From Bacteroidetes bacterium ADurb.Bin008 (GTDB lineage: Bacteria > Bacteroidota > Bacteroidia > Bacteroidales > Tenuifilaceae), in NCBI GenBank assembly GCA_002071445.1, contig MWFE01000054.1, forward strand, positions 1-45,273: a DNA stretch of 45,273 nt, in the 5' to 3' direction. Positions within the stretch are counted from its first letter, which is position 1. Each line of letters starts with the position of its first letter. Positions 24,569-33,426 of this stretch are shown one piece after another. The position numbers were made by a program, and so were the translations under genes. A model generated the notes under the pieces. It saw only the letters and a program-made list of their open reading frames with translations, was not told the origin of the DNA and ran no database searches.

Positions 24569-25642
24569 GTGATAACCTTCCGGACGTTAAGAAAAACCAT
24601 ACCCCTCAATCGCAAAAAAAGCGATCCCGACAAGTTTGTTTTTACTGGAGTTTACCCCGTTTCTACAATCAATATTCAACTTTTGCAATACAATAAAGAT
24701 GAGTGCCTTGAGAAAAGGGATATTCCGCCCGAAGGGGTTGATGGTTTTGAAGATAAAGGCTACATCCACTGGCTAAATATTTACGGCATTGACAATGCCG
24801 ACACCATCGCCTCCATTTGCAAAAGGCAAGGTATTCACGACCTGGTGATTCAGGATATTCTGGATGTAAATCAAAGGCCCAAATTCCAGGAGTTTGAAAA
24901 CTACTCGTTCTTAACGCTAAAATCCATTGCCCCTTCCGACAATGACATTGTTACCGAACAGATCAGCTTTGTTTTTGGATCTAATTTTCTCATATCGTTT
25001 CAGGAAAAGGAGGCCTCCTTTTTCGAACACGTAAGGCACATGCTTCGCGATGGCAAGGGCATTATCAGGGAGCGCGGGGCCGACTACCTGCTGTACGCGC
25101 TGCTGGAATCGATTCTGGATAACTATTTCAAAACGCTGAACAGGCTGGATAACGAAATTGAGAAGTACAATTTTTCAGATATTAACAAAGATTTATCGCC
25201 CCATTTGCTGGCCAATATCGAGTCCAACAAGAAATTCGCACAGTACATTAAAAAGTCAATTTTTCCGATTAAAGAGTTCAGCCTGATTGCCGAAAGGGGC
25301 GAATACCAGTGGATTGACAGAAGAAGCATTAAATACTTTCTTGAAATTAAAGACCTATGCCTAACCCTCATGGATGGATGCGATATGCTCCTATGGTCGC
25401 TGGATAGTAGCACGAACCTGTTCTTTTACATACAGGGTCACCGTATGAATCAGGTGATGAAAACCTTAACCGTTGTGGCAACCATCTTCATACCATTAAC
25501 GTTCATTGCCGGAATCTATGGCATGAATTTCCGGAACATGCCCGAGCTGTCGTGGCAATATGGATACCTAACCACATGGGTTGCTTTTGCCTTCATAGTG
25601 TTGGGAATGCTGTTCTATTTCAGAAAGAAAAAATGGTTCTAA
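24569..25642 (+). CDS. corA: Magnesium/cobalt transporter CorA
   Basis: A 357-residue CorA-type channel. A large cytoplasmic alpha/beta domain with long helices (to about residue 290) is followed by two C-terminal transmembrane helices. The signature is GIYGMNF at the end of TM1, with the periplasmic loop RNMPELSWQYGY, and the protein ends in the cytoplasmic basic tail FRKKKWF. The start codon is GTG: no ATG lies between the upstream in-frame TAA (24551) and this codon, and the N-terminal sequence leading to FVFTGVYP matches the family. The antiporter gene follows after 12 nt, so a two-gene cation transport operon is likely. Confidence 0.93.
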   Translation: MITFRTLRKTIPLNRKKSDPDKFVFTGVYPVSTINIQLLQYNKDECLEKRDIPPEGVDGFEDKGYIHWLNIYGIDNADTIASICKRQGIHDLVIQDILDVNQRPKFQEFENYSFLTLKSIAPSDNDIVTEQISFVFGSNFLISFQEKEASFFEHVRHMLRDGKGIIRERGADYLLYALLESILDNYFKTLNRLDNEIEKYNFSDINKDLSPHLLANIESNKKFAQYIKKSIFPIKEFSLIAERGEYQWIDRRSIKYFLEIKDLCLTLMDGCDMLLWSLDSSTNLFFYIQGHRMNQVMKTLTVVATIFIPLTFIAGIYGMNFRNMPELSWQYGYLTTWVAFAFIVLGMLFYFRKKKWF

Positions 25643-25654
25643 CACAACTGGCCC

Positions 25655-26611
25655 ATGCTGCAAACCGTTCTGTTACTTACCTTTGGATTTGCCATCCTGA
25701 TAAAAGGTGCCGATTGGCTGGTTGATGGCTCTTCGGCCCTGGCACGAAAATACCACGTATCGAGTTTGGTCATCGGGTTAACCATTGTTGCCTTCGGCAC
25801 TTCTGCCCCCGAACTGGTGGTAAATATCTTTGCCTCATTCCAAAACCATCAGGATATCGTTTTTGGAAACATCATAGGCAGCAATATCTTCAACCTATTT
25901 GCCATCCTGGGAATTGCCGGCATGATTACACCTTTGGTGGTACAATCGAGCACTGTATGGAAAGAAATACCCATCTCCTTTTTGGCCACGATTATTCTAT
26001 TTGTCATGGCAATGGATTTTTTATTGCCTCACCATTCCATGCTCTCGAGGATTGATGGGGCAATCATGCTGCTGTTATTCGGCCTTTTTCTCTACTACGT
26101 TTTTACTCAGATTAAAAATAGTAACACTGCCGAAAGCGAGAAACATAAGCAGGTATCGACCCTCAGAATTTGGCTGCAGATTATATTAGGACTAACGGGA
26201 TTGATAGCCGGAGGACGGCTTATTGTAAACAATGCTGTTAAAATAGCCACTTTGCTGAGTATTAGCGAAAAGCTAATTAGTCTTACCGTTGTATCCATCG
26301 GCACCTCATTGCCCGAATTGGCAACATCGGTAGTGGCAGCCATAAAAAGGAACAGCGATATTGCAGTGGGGAATATTATCGGCTCCAACATTTTCAATAT
26401 CCTGTTCATCCTGGGCTTGAGCTCAGTCATCCGTCCGGTAGCGTACAATGGGGCATATAACCCGGAATTCTACCTTCTTACCGCAGGTACGCTGATGCTG
26501 TTCATTGCCATGTTCACCGGAAAAAAGAAACGGCTCGACAGGTGGGAGGCCGGTATTCTGCTGGCAGCCTACATTGCCTATTTCATCTACCTGTTTAAAT
26601 CCGGGCAGTAG
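25655..26611 (+). CDS. Calcium/sodium antiporter (YrbG-like CaCA family)
   Basis: A 318-residue membrane protein with ten predicted helices and two inverted alpha repeats: VAFGTSAPELVVNIFASF with GNIIGSNIFNLFAILG, then VSIGTSLPELATSVVAA with GNIIGSNIFNILFILG. These acidic repeats hold the ion-binding glutamates and serines of sodium/calcium exchangers. It follows corA in the same transcript and is full length for the bacterial YrbG group. Confidence 0.94.
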   Translation: MLQTVLLLTFGFAILIKGADWLVDGSSALARKYHVSSLVIGLTIVAFGTSAPELVVNIFASFQNHQDIVFGNIIGSNIFNLFAILGIAGMITPLVVQSSTVWKEIPISFLATIILFVMAMDFLLPHHSMLSRIDGAIMLLLFGLFLYYVFTQIKNSNTAESEKHKQVSTLRIWLQIILGLTGLIAGGRLIVNNAVKIATLLSISEKLISLTVVSIGTSLPELATSVVAAIKRNSDIAVGNIIGSNIFNILFILGLSSVIRPVAYNGAYNPEFYLLTAGTLMLFIAMFTGKKKRLDRWEAGILLAAYIAYFIYLFKSGQ

Positions 26612-26898
26612 GTGTAATTGCAATAATGTTCACCAAACACATAGAATTATTCTACCTCGGGTGAAATCAAATACCGATAAAGCGTAGTAAATTAGCTATT
26701 AGTTAGCAGAATAATAAATAGATAGAAAGTAAAATTATTTTTTCTTATACTATTCAATAATATATGCTAATTTAGTTTTGCCTTTCCGTAACTCTTTAGA
26801 GTTAGTGATTTTAAATTTTTATTCTTCTTTTGATTTATAGAAATTTTAATATCAGCATAATAGATTCAGATTACCCACTAAAACCAACTTAACAAACC

Positions 26899-28254
26899 AT
26901 GAAAAGATTACATCTCACCCTTCTCGTCGTGCTTCTGGGTCTGTGCCACGTTGGCGCACAGGAGCCTATGGTGCTTCTTTACAACACCCACTTTTCCGAT
27001 GGCACCACCGTTGCCCTGCCTCTAAGTGGTACAGTGAATGTTTCCGTTGACTGGGGCGATGGCTCCACCGATGACTTCACCACAGAAGGGCTTCAAGAGC
27101 ACATCTACGAATCGCACGGCCGATACACAGTATCCATTACCGGCAACCTGACGCGTTTTGGGAGTAATACTGAAAACCCCTATGCCGGCAAGCTAAAAAA
27201 GGTTATCTCTTTCGGCAATTTGGGGCTAACCAGCCTTGCGAATGCATTCCATAAAGCGACGCAGTTGGAGCACGTACCCTCCACGCTACCCCCAACGGTT
27301 ACAAATTTATCAGGCATTTTTAACGGAGCTGTCAGTTTCAACGGGGATATCAGCAGCTGGAATGTAAGCAATGTAACGAACATGGACAGGATGTTTTACA
27401 ATGCCGTCAAATTCAATCAGGACATTGGCGGATGGGATGTGAGCAAGGTAACGAGCATGGTTTTTATGTTCATCGGTGCAAAAGCCTTTAATAAGGATAT
27501 CGGAATGTGGGATGTCAGCAAAGTAAACAACATGATGAGCATGTTCCGTGATGCATCTGCTTTCAATCAGGATATAGGCAGCTGGGATGTTAGTAAAGTC
27601 ACAAACATGACTGAAATGTTCCGTAATGCAAGTGCATTCGATCAGGATATTGGCTCTTGGGATGTGAGCAGGGTATCGGCCATGGGGTTAATGTTCTTTA
27701 ACGTTAAGCTTTCCACTGCCATGGGCTATCAAACAGAGGCTTCCGGTCAAACTTCCACTGCCATGGGTTGCAAAGCAAAAGCTAAGAATAATTATTCTTT
27801 TGCTATTAACTTAGATAATTCTCAAGGGCCGGAAGTAGCAGCAAATACTTTCCAAATCTCCGGAGCGACATCTATCGGTGGCAATGTCGCATGGACGAAC
27901 TACAGCGACAAAAGGCTGAAAAAGGAAATTCAGTACCTGAATACGGAGGATAACCTGTCCAAAATTTTACGGCTTAATGCCGTTCGTTTCCGTTGGAAGG
28001 ATAATAATAAGCTGCTCAACCTAGGGCTACTAGCCTAGGATGTAGAGGGGATTGTGCCTGAGTCGGTAAGGTACGATGAGCACAACGATATCTACTCAAT
28101 GGAATATACCGCCCTGATCCCCGTGCTAATCGAGGGCATGAAAGAGCAGCAGAAGATTATTGAAAGCCAGCAGCAGATTGCCAGAGAACAGAAAAATGAG
28201 ATAGATGCCCTAAGGGCAGAAATAGAACAGCTAAAGCAGCTGATGGTTAAATAG
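26899..28254 (+). pseudogene. Secreted BspA-repeat/YadA/S74 surface protein interrupted by in-frame TAG
   Basis: One reading frame of 452 codons with an in-frame TAG at 28036-28038, so normal translation stops after 379 residues. Order: signal peptide (1-21, ending HVGAQE), a PKD-like domain (VSVDWGDGSTDDF), BspA/DUF285 repeats (about 105-275; units such as FNQDIGSWDVSKVTNMTEMF, 22-24 residues), two YadA-head units (STAMGYQTEASGQT), and an S74-type intramolecular chaperone domain starting [14 protein letters not shown]. The stop replaces the Gln of the conserved GLLAQDVE motif (CAG in the paralogue at 41281-41310). The 71 remaining codons encode the rest of the chaperone and a coiled coil. 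The C-terminal half is almost identical to the gene at 38592-41474, and the last 30 residues plus 3' region to the gene at 41745-44468. Without the chaperone end, folding and trimerisation would probably fail; rare read-through is possible. Confidence 0.8.
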
Positions 28255-29582
28255 CCAAAATTTCGCATGTCCAAAGGGCTGCTCCACCACGGGGCAGACT
28301 TTTTTGTGCAGTAATGTTTCGCTGCGCTGCAGCTTGTGTTGTTGGGGGTTGCTCTACAAGCAACAAAGGTCCCGATACGCTGCAGCTGAATTGCATTTGT
28401 AAAAGAAACACTCTTTAGGCGCAGAGCGCCGCAACCTTTGTAACCAATGAAATGAAGAAATGACTTAGGTGCAGAGCACCGTAACATTATGCCTGTTCAA
28501 GGGTTGGCTGCGCCAAACCTTACGGGATTAGCTGCGATGCAGTATGAAAGCCCTGTCAGAGGGAGCCTTACCATTAATGAGGCTAAAGCCTAGCCTGTGA
28601 GTTGTTTGTTTTCTATTGCCCGTCAGCTGAAGCTGACGGCAATAGAACTGCCTTAAAAGTGTTGTATAAAGATGGTATTTTGCTTTCCGGGCTAAAGCCC
28701 GGAATGAATGCAACTTGCGGATACAGCTTATTCAGGGACTTTAGTCCCTGAACTTTTCACTTCATTGTACTAGTTCCTTCTTTACATTAAATTGCCGTTT
28801 GCTTTAGCAAACGGGCAACAGAAATAGCAAAATAAAGGGCTTCAGCCCCATTAGGAAACCAAAAATTTTCCATTGTGTCATAGCCTCATGATGTGAAAGA
28901 AATCCCAAAGGGATGAAATTGTTATAGATAATAAAGACGACACAATTGAATAAAACCCTGAAAGGGTGGCATATAGTTGTATTGACGGGGTTTGGGAGCT
29001 TAACGATGATTCGGTGCCACGCACCTGATTTTTCGTTTACCCTTATGCTGCAAATGATTTCAGGGCTAACGCCCCTTGTTGTTCTATTCCATTTTAACAT
29101 TCTACGAAGATTTCGGGGCTACGCCCCTGAGGTAATTTAACATCGCAGATTTGCAGATTTGCGAATTAACGAATACTCGCACGTTTCCATGTCCTGCGGA
29201 CGATGGAAAGTGCTACCCACCTCAATAAACCTTCCATCGTGGCGTAGCCTTACAATTTGAAAGAAATCCCGAAGGGATGAAATTATTATAAATAAAAAAG
29301 AAGATACGCTTGAATAAAACCCTGAAAGGGTGACATGTAGTTGTATTGACGGGGTTGGAGATCTAAACGATGATTCGGTGCCACGCACCTGTTTTTTCGT
29401 TGGGGACCTTTCTGCTGCAAATGATTTCCAAGCAAAAGCCCAAAGCAAAGACAACCCCTATAGAAATGCTTAGGCAAGTTTATGTCCGGTAAAAAATATC
29501 CCGTTATCCATACCCTTCCTTACGGAATTTAAGTATTTTTGGCCGACAATTTTGTTTGCGGCTGACTAACTACATAATCACT
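28255..29582 (+). repeat. Intergenic region of REP-like palindromic repeats
   Basis: No gene is supported in these 1.3 kb. After a hairpin terminator, the region is a patchwork of short palindromes such as GAGGCTAAAGCC, CCGGGCTAAAGCCCGG, AGGGACTTTAGTCCCT, CCGTTTGCTTTAGCAAACGG and GGGGCTACGCCCC, mixed with AT-rich spacers. Similar units recur at 35.64-35.74 kb and 44.5-45.1 kb. A block of about 165 bp occurs twice (28894-29060 and 29258-29426, offset about 365 bp). TTCCATGTCCTGCGGACGATGGAA (29185-29208) can form a hairpin. A -7-like TATTTTTG lies at 29534-29541 before the PurC-like gene. The palindromes resemble REP sequences, but no REP-associated transposase is in the window. Confidence 0.65.
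28279..28303 (+). terminator. Terminator shared with the third S74 gene
   Basis: CTGCTCC (28279-28285) pairs with GGGGCAG (28291-28297), a 7-bp stem with one wobble and a 5-nt loop, followed by ACTTTTTT. The surrounding 60 nt match the 3' region of the gene ending at 44468, including the sequence CCAAAATTTCGCATGTCC. Confidence 0.65.
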
Positions 29583-30416
29583 ATGAACAACGAGAAGCTT
29601 ATTATCAGCGGAAAATCCAAGGATGTATTTGAGATTGCCCAGGGGCAGTATAAGGGCAAGTACAGGCTTGTCTTTAAGGATGACGCCACGGGATACATGG
29701 AAAACGGCAAGCCCGTTTTCGACCCCGGCTACGACAGCGTGGTGGGCCGGATTCCCGGGAAAGGGGCCATAGCCTGCAGGTTTGCCACCCACTTTTTCCG
29801 GCTGCTGAAGCAGCATAACATCCCCTCGCACTACATTGATACCATTGGCGATAACCAGATGATTGTGGAGCCCGCCGTACCGTTGAGTATGCCCGTTGAG
29901 GATCCTGCCATTGAGGGATCGGAACCGCTGCTTAACCTCGAATTCACCTGGCGCAATAGCGCCACCGGCAGCTTCTGGAGACGTTACCCCTTTGTGCAGC
30001 CCTGCAAAAACCTGCATTGCGTGGTTGAAGCGTGGACCAAAGGCGATGTGGATGTGCTTATTTCGCTTGAGGCATTAGAAGAAACGGGCGCCATGACCCG
30101 GGCCGAAATCGCACAAAGCGTTGATCTGGTGAAAAGTATTGCCCATATCGTTACCGAGGAGTTTGCCACTAAGAACCTGCACGTGTTAGACGGGAAGTTT
30201 GAGCTGGGGCGGTTGAAACAGGGCGATGGCAGGATTGTGATTATCGACGAGATATCGCCCGATGTGCTGCGCGTTTGCAAAGGCTATTCCCCGGATGAAA
30301 AGGGGAACTGCACCATTTACAGGGAGTGTGCGATAACCGGATTTGCCAACGGCAAAAGAACCATTAAGAATAAGCTGCAGGTGAAAGCTGCCGATTTCAT
30401 CTCCATCTTCCTGTAG
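29583..30416 (+). CDS. Divergent SAICAR synthase-like protein (PurC family)
   Basis: A 277-residue protein related to phosphoribosylaminoimidazole-succinocarboxamide synthase, which adds aspartate to CAIR in purine synthesis. Recognisable are the N-terminal GKSKDVFE (10-17; GK-x-K-x-V in PurC), DDATG (33-37), RNSATGSFWRRYP (124-136; RN-x-A-x-G in PurC), DGKFELG (203-209) and DEISPDVLR (222-230). It differs from the usual 310-residue Bacteroidota PurC, resembles the short clostridial/archaeal form, and has extra residues around 45-60 and 140-160. It may be the cell's only PurC, acquired horizontally, or a paralogue with another ligand. The frame opens at 29556, but ATG 29583 (MNNEKLIISGKSK) fits. 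It sits alone amid accessory genes. Confidence 0.78.
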   Translation: MNNEKLIISGKSKDVFEIAQGQYKGKYRLVFKDDATGYMENGKPVFDPGYDSVVGRIPGKGAIACRFATHFFRLLKQHNIPSHYIDTIGDNQMIVEPAVPLSMPVEDPAIEGSEPLLNLEFTWRNSATGSFWRRYPFVQPCKNLHCVVEAWTKGDVDVLISLEALEETGAMTRAEIAQSVDLVKSIAHIVTEEFATKNLHVLDGKFELGRLKQGDGRIVIIDEISPDVLRVCKGYSPDEKGNCTIYRECAITGFANGKRTIKNKLQVKAADFISIFL

Positions 30417-30456
30417 GTTTTTAGCCTAATTAGCCATCCCACAATTTTCACCCGTA

Positions 30457-30485
30457 TTGTTTTGGGTGAATATGCGCTATATTTG
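30457..30485 (+). promoter_or_regulatory. Promoter of the tandem lipoprotein genes
   Basis: TATATTTG (30478-30485) is a perfect -7 element and TTG (30457-30459) lies 18 nt upstream. The predicted start is about 20 nt before ATG 30511, which excludes the longer ORF start at 30457. Confidence 0.5.
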
Positions 30486-30510
30486 CAGAAAACAGATAAA
30501 AAAAATCCCC

Positions 30511-31122
30511 ATGAAGGCAAAAATCGTTAAGTTCGGTCCGTTTTTAAAACTATGGATACCCGTGATTGGCTGCATTGCCTTAAGCAGTTGCTGGCCGTGC
30601 AACACCACGGTTATTGACAACGGGCCACTCCCCGATTCGGCTCTTATCTTTGTACCCTACATCGACGGGCAGACATACTCGTTTAAACACTCCAACGGGC
30701 TTGTGATCGATTTTTCTGCCACACGGAAAACCCATGCCGAATGGAGCGGATGCTCCGAGTGCTGCGAGTACGAATACCACTACGAAGTGAACACAACGCT
30801 GCTCACGTCCGAATATCCGGTTTTCGACATGTTTTTTCGGATTGATAACATGAATGCGCCATACTACCACTGCTCTGCAGCCATTGGAAAATATGGATTC
30901 TACATACCCACCTATAATATCATTGGCAACGCAGAGTATGAGCAAGTTGACTCCATAGCCGTTGACTCGACATGGTACTACAAAGTTTTTAAGCTTAAAG
31001 CCGACAACTTAATGTTCCTCCCTCACGACACCATATTCGTAGATAGCCTATACTATTCGTACAACGATGGGGTAATCAAAATCATCATGTCCAATGGCGA
31101 AAACTATATACTGCAACAGTAA
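30511..31122 (+). CDS. Hypothetical lipoprotein (first of a tandem pair)
   Basis: A 203-residue predicted lipoprotein. The signal peptide has a hydrophobic core (WIPVIGCIALSSC) with Cys27 as the lipid-anchored residue. The mature part is beta-rich, with many aromatic residues, a CSECCEYEYHYE segment holding a cysteine cluster, and a C-terminal YSYNDGVIKIIMSNGENYIL strand pair. No family was recognised. The C-terminal layout (aromatic strand, YNDGVIKI-like turn, NG-containing last strand) resembles that of the next gene, so the two are probably diverged tandem duplicates. Confidence 0.7.
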   Translation: MKAKIVKFGPFLKLWIPVIGCIALSSCWPCNTTVIDNGPLPDSALIFVPYIDGQTYSFKHSNGLVIDFSATRKTHAEWSGCSECCEYEYHYEVNTTLLTSEYPVFDMFFRIDNMNAPYYHCSAAIGKYGFYIPTYNIIGNAEYEQVDSIAVDSTWYYKVFKLKADNLMFLPHDTIFVDSLYYSYNDGVIKIIMSNGENYILQQ

Positions 31123-31756
31123 ATGGATAGTGCTATCGTTCTTGCTGCTGTTGGGCTGTGTAAAAGACGAAGTCGTTGGTTTTGATCCTACGAATAAAGA
31201 ATGGATAACCGTCTATTCAATGGGTGATAACTTTACCATGCGCGATGATAATGGCATTTCACAAAGTTTTGTTTTAACTGAAAACTCACACTACTTCTCT
31301 GAATCTGCCGGCGGAATCCTTTTTGTGACAACCCATAGGTCGGAAACGGAATACCACTACCAACTCTTTACATCCAGCTATGGTTCCCGATTCTCATTAT
31401 CGTTAACAGCAAGCACTCTTCCGTTTGGCGATCATATCTATATAGAACTCAACGGCATAGGATTTGATTACGATTTGCGATTAAAAAATATTTTCCGCAT
31501 CAGCAGCCCTTTTGGTTACCTATCGAAAACAATAACCGATACCGGATACGGCAACGATGTGACTATTAAATCTACCGTAAGGGTTTTAGATTCATATACC
31601 GTTAATCAGGCTCAGTACGCCGGGGTACTCCATTTTACTTTAAGAGATTTCGAAGCCGATTGGGGGCCATTTACCGTGAAAGAGATATTTGTGGCCAAAA
31701 AATACGGATTGATAAAATACATTTACAACAACGGATTGACCGTAGAACGTCAGTAA
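31094..31756 (+). CDS. Hypothetical lipoprotein (second of a tandem pair)
   Basis: A 220-residue predicted lipoprotein with lipobox LLLLGC (Cys22) and a beta-rich mature part. The EYHYQLFTSS segment and the C-terminal KKYGLIKYIYNNGLTVE mirror the first gene. Its ATG lies inside the upstream gene, giving a 29-nt overlap; the only other in-frame start nearby is a GTG at 31130, after the basic n-region. Translational coupling is likely. No function can be assigned. Confidence 0.68.
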   Translation: MAKTIYCNSKWIVLSFLLLLGCVKDEVVGFDPTNKEWITVYSMGDNFTMRDDNGISQSFVLTENSHYFSESAGGILFVTTHRSETEYHYQLFTSSYGSRFSLSLTASTLPFGDHIYIELNGIGFDYDLRLKNIFRISSPFGYLSKTITDTGYGNDVTIKSTVRVLDSYTVNQAQYAGVLHFTLRDFEADWGPFTVKEIFVAKKYGLIKYIYNNGLTVERQ

Positions 31757-31808
31757 TCACGGATGGATGGCACTTTTTTGGTTTATCGGGTAATTTAATC
31801 CGAAGCAA

Positions 31809-31825
31809 AAAGGCTAAACGCCTTT
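31809..31825 (-). terminator. Terminator overlapping the sugar transferase stop codon
   Basis: On the minus strand AAAGGC-GTTTA-GCCTTTTT: a 6-bp stem with the TAG stop in its loop region and a following T run. The hairpin also reads GGC-TAAAC-GCC on the plus strand, so it may serve the convergent lipoprotein genes as well. Confidence 0.55.
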
Positions 31826-33229
31826 CCCCCTGAAAACGGTAATCAGGGTATAGATTAAAATTTTAAAATCCACAAAAAGGGTCATATTCTCAATGTAGAG
31901 CAGGTCGAATTTAAGGCGCTGCACCATCTGATCCACATTCTCGGCATAGCCATATTTAACCTGTCCCCACGAGGTAATACCAGGCTTAACCTTCTGCAGA
32001 TGGAGATAATGGGGTGCCTTTTCCACAATTTGCTCAATGAAAAACAGGCGCTCGGGGCGAGGTCCAACCAGCGACATATCGCCTTTGATCACATTGTAGA
32101 AATTGGGTATCTCATCCAGCCTCGTTTTACGCAAAAATCTTCCGATGGGCGTTATCCTGTCGTCATCCTTGCTCGACAGGGCGGGCCCATTGGCTTCGGC
32201 ATTGGTGTACATCGAGCGGAATTTGTAGAGGATAAACGGCTTGCCGTAGCGACCAATCCTCTCCTGCTTGAAAAGCACAGGCCCTTTGGATGTGATTTTA
32301 ATGATTAGGGAAATAACAAGGATTAAAGGGCTAAAAACTATCAATGCCAACAGCGAGAAGGTAAAGTCGAAAAGGAGTTTAAGCTTCTGCTGCCACATGG
32401 GCATTAGATCGAACGAAACCTGAATCAGGGGAGTTCCAAAAATTGCAGTCATCTTAACCCTCCCTGTCAGCATATCGTAAAGGCTTGGAATGGCTTTGAC
32501 AATCACATCCAGTCCAATCAGGTCGTTGGTTATCCGGGAGATAACCTTGTTGTCGCTGTTCTCTATGGCTATTAATACCTCCTCAACGTTGTGTTCCTGT
32601 ATGATATCCCTTAGGGTTGAGTAAGTTCCCAAATGCGGCGTAATGCCATTCAGTGAAAGCTCATCTCTAAATCCGGTGCTCACAAATCCGATTATCCTGT
32701 TTCCTCCCAATTTGGGCTGATTCGTAATGTCGTTGTATAGCTCCAGAGCCCGCTCGTCGTCGCCAACAATGATGGTGGGGAAACCGATTATCCCTTTCCT
32801 GATCTTACGGATGGTTGCTGATGTAATGATTAAACGGGGGAAATAGGTAAAGGTAAACTGAAGGGCAAAAAGCATCAGGAACATCTGGTAGTAGTTCTTG
32901 TAGCTGGCCACGTAATCGTCGAGCAACAGCAAGAAGAAAATGATCAGAACGCCAAAGAAGTTGGCCAGTATGCTCGCTCCCAGCTGCTTTAACCTCGACC
33001 GACGGTAAATATCCTTGTAAAAGCCATTGACATAAAAGAGGAATAACCAGAAAAAGGGCAGGAGGATAAGCCCAAGTATCACATTTATTCCCACATCGAA
33101 CCGGGCAAACTCGCCGAAAACCTTAGGCTCAATAACCACCTTTCTGTACACATGGAATAGGAACCAGGCAACAGACGTTCCTAATAAATCGAATAGAATG
33201 TACTTGAAAGTATGAAGCCTTTTATTCAC
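31814..33229 (-). CDS. Polyprenyl-phosphate sugar-1-phosphate transferase (WbaP/WcaJ-like)
   Basis: A 471-residue exopolysaccharide-type polyprenyl glycosylphosphotransferase that starts glycan synthesis by loading a sugar-1-phosphate on undecaprenyl phosphate. Four to five N-terminal helices are followed by a nucleotide-binding-like domain (about 140-260, FPTIIVGDDERALELY), a re-entrant membrane helix at about 285-310, and the catalytic domain with KGPVLFKQERIGRYGKPF, KFRSM, DEIPNFYNVIKGDMSLVGPRP and a C-terminal YIENMTLFVDFKIL helix. The start codon is GTG; the codon two positions upstream is TAG, so no ATG is available. No other glycan genes are adjacent. Confidence 0.92.
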   Translation of the reverse strand: MNKRLHTFKYILFDLLGTSVAWFLFHVYRKVVIEPKVFGEFARFDVGINVILGLILLPFFWLFLFYVNGFYKDIYRRSRLKQLGASILANFFGVLIIFFLLLLDDYVASYKNYYQMFLMLFALQFTFTYFPRLIITSATIRKIRKGIIGFPTIIVGDDERALELYNDITNQPKLGGNRIIGFVSTGFRDELSLNGITPHLGTYSTLRDIIQEHNVEEVLIAIENSDNKVISRITNDLIGLDVIVKAIPSLYDMLTGRVKMTAIFGTPLIQVSFDLMPMWQQKLKLLFDFTFSLLALIVFSPLILVISLIIKITSKGPVLFKQERIGRYGKPFILYKFRSMYTNAEANGPALSSKDDDRITPIGRFLRKTRLDEIPNFYNVIKGDMSLVGPRPERLFFIEQIVEKAPHYLHLQKVKPGITSWGQVKYGYAENVDQMVQRLKFDLLYIENMTLFVDFKILIYTLITVFRGKGV

Positions 33230-33426
33230 CGGCTAATTTTTTAATCCTGCTGAACAACTTCATTTATCCGGCAATGTCCTCTCCTACCCCGATTCAATAC
33301 TTGTTTCAATGGAATCGGTAATATACACTGATTTTGCTTGCCATTCAGGCATACCAATACCAAAAAAGGCTGATTTACAAACAAATCAGTAAACCGCCAC
33401 TGCCTATCCTCTAAAGGTTTTAACGG

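Noticed and set aside
29529..30017. 162-codon minus-strand ORF
   Set aside because: Antisense of the PurC-like gene, whose conserved motifs define the true strand.
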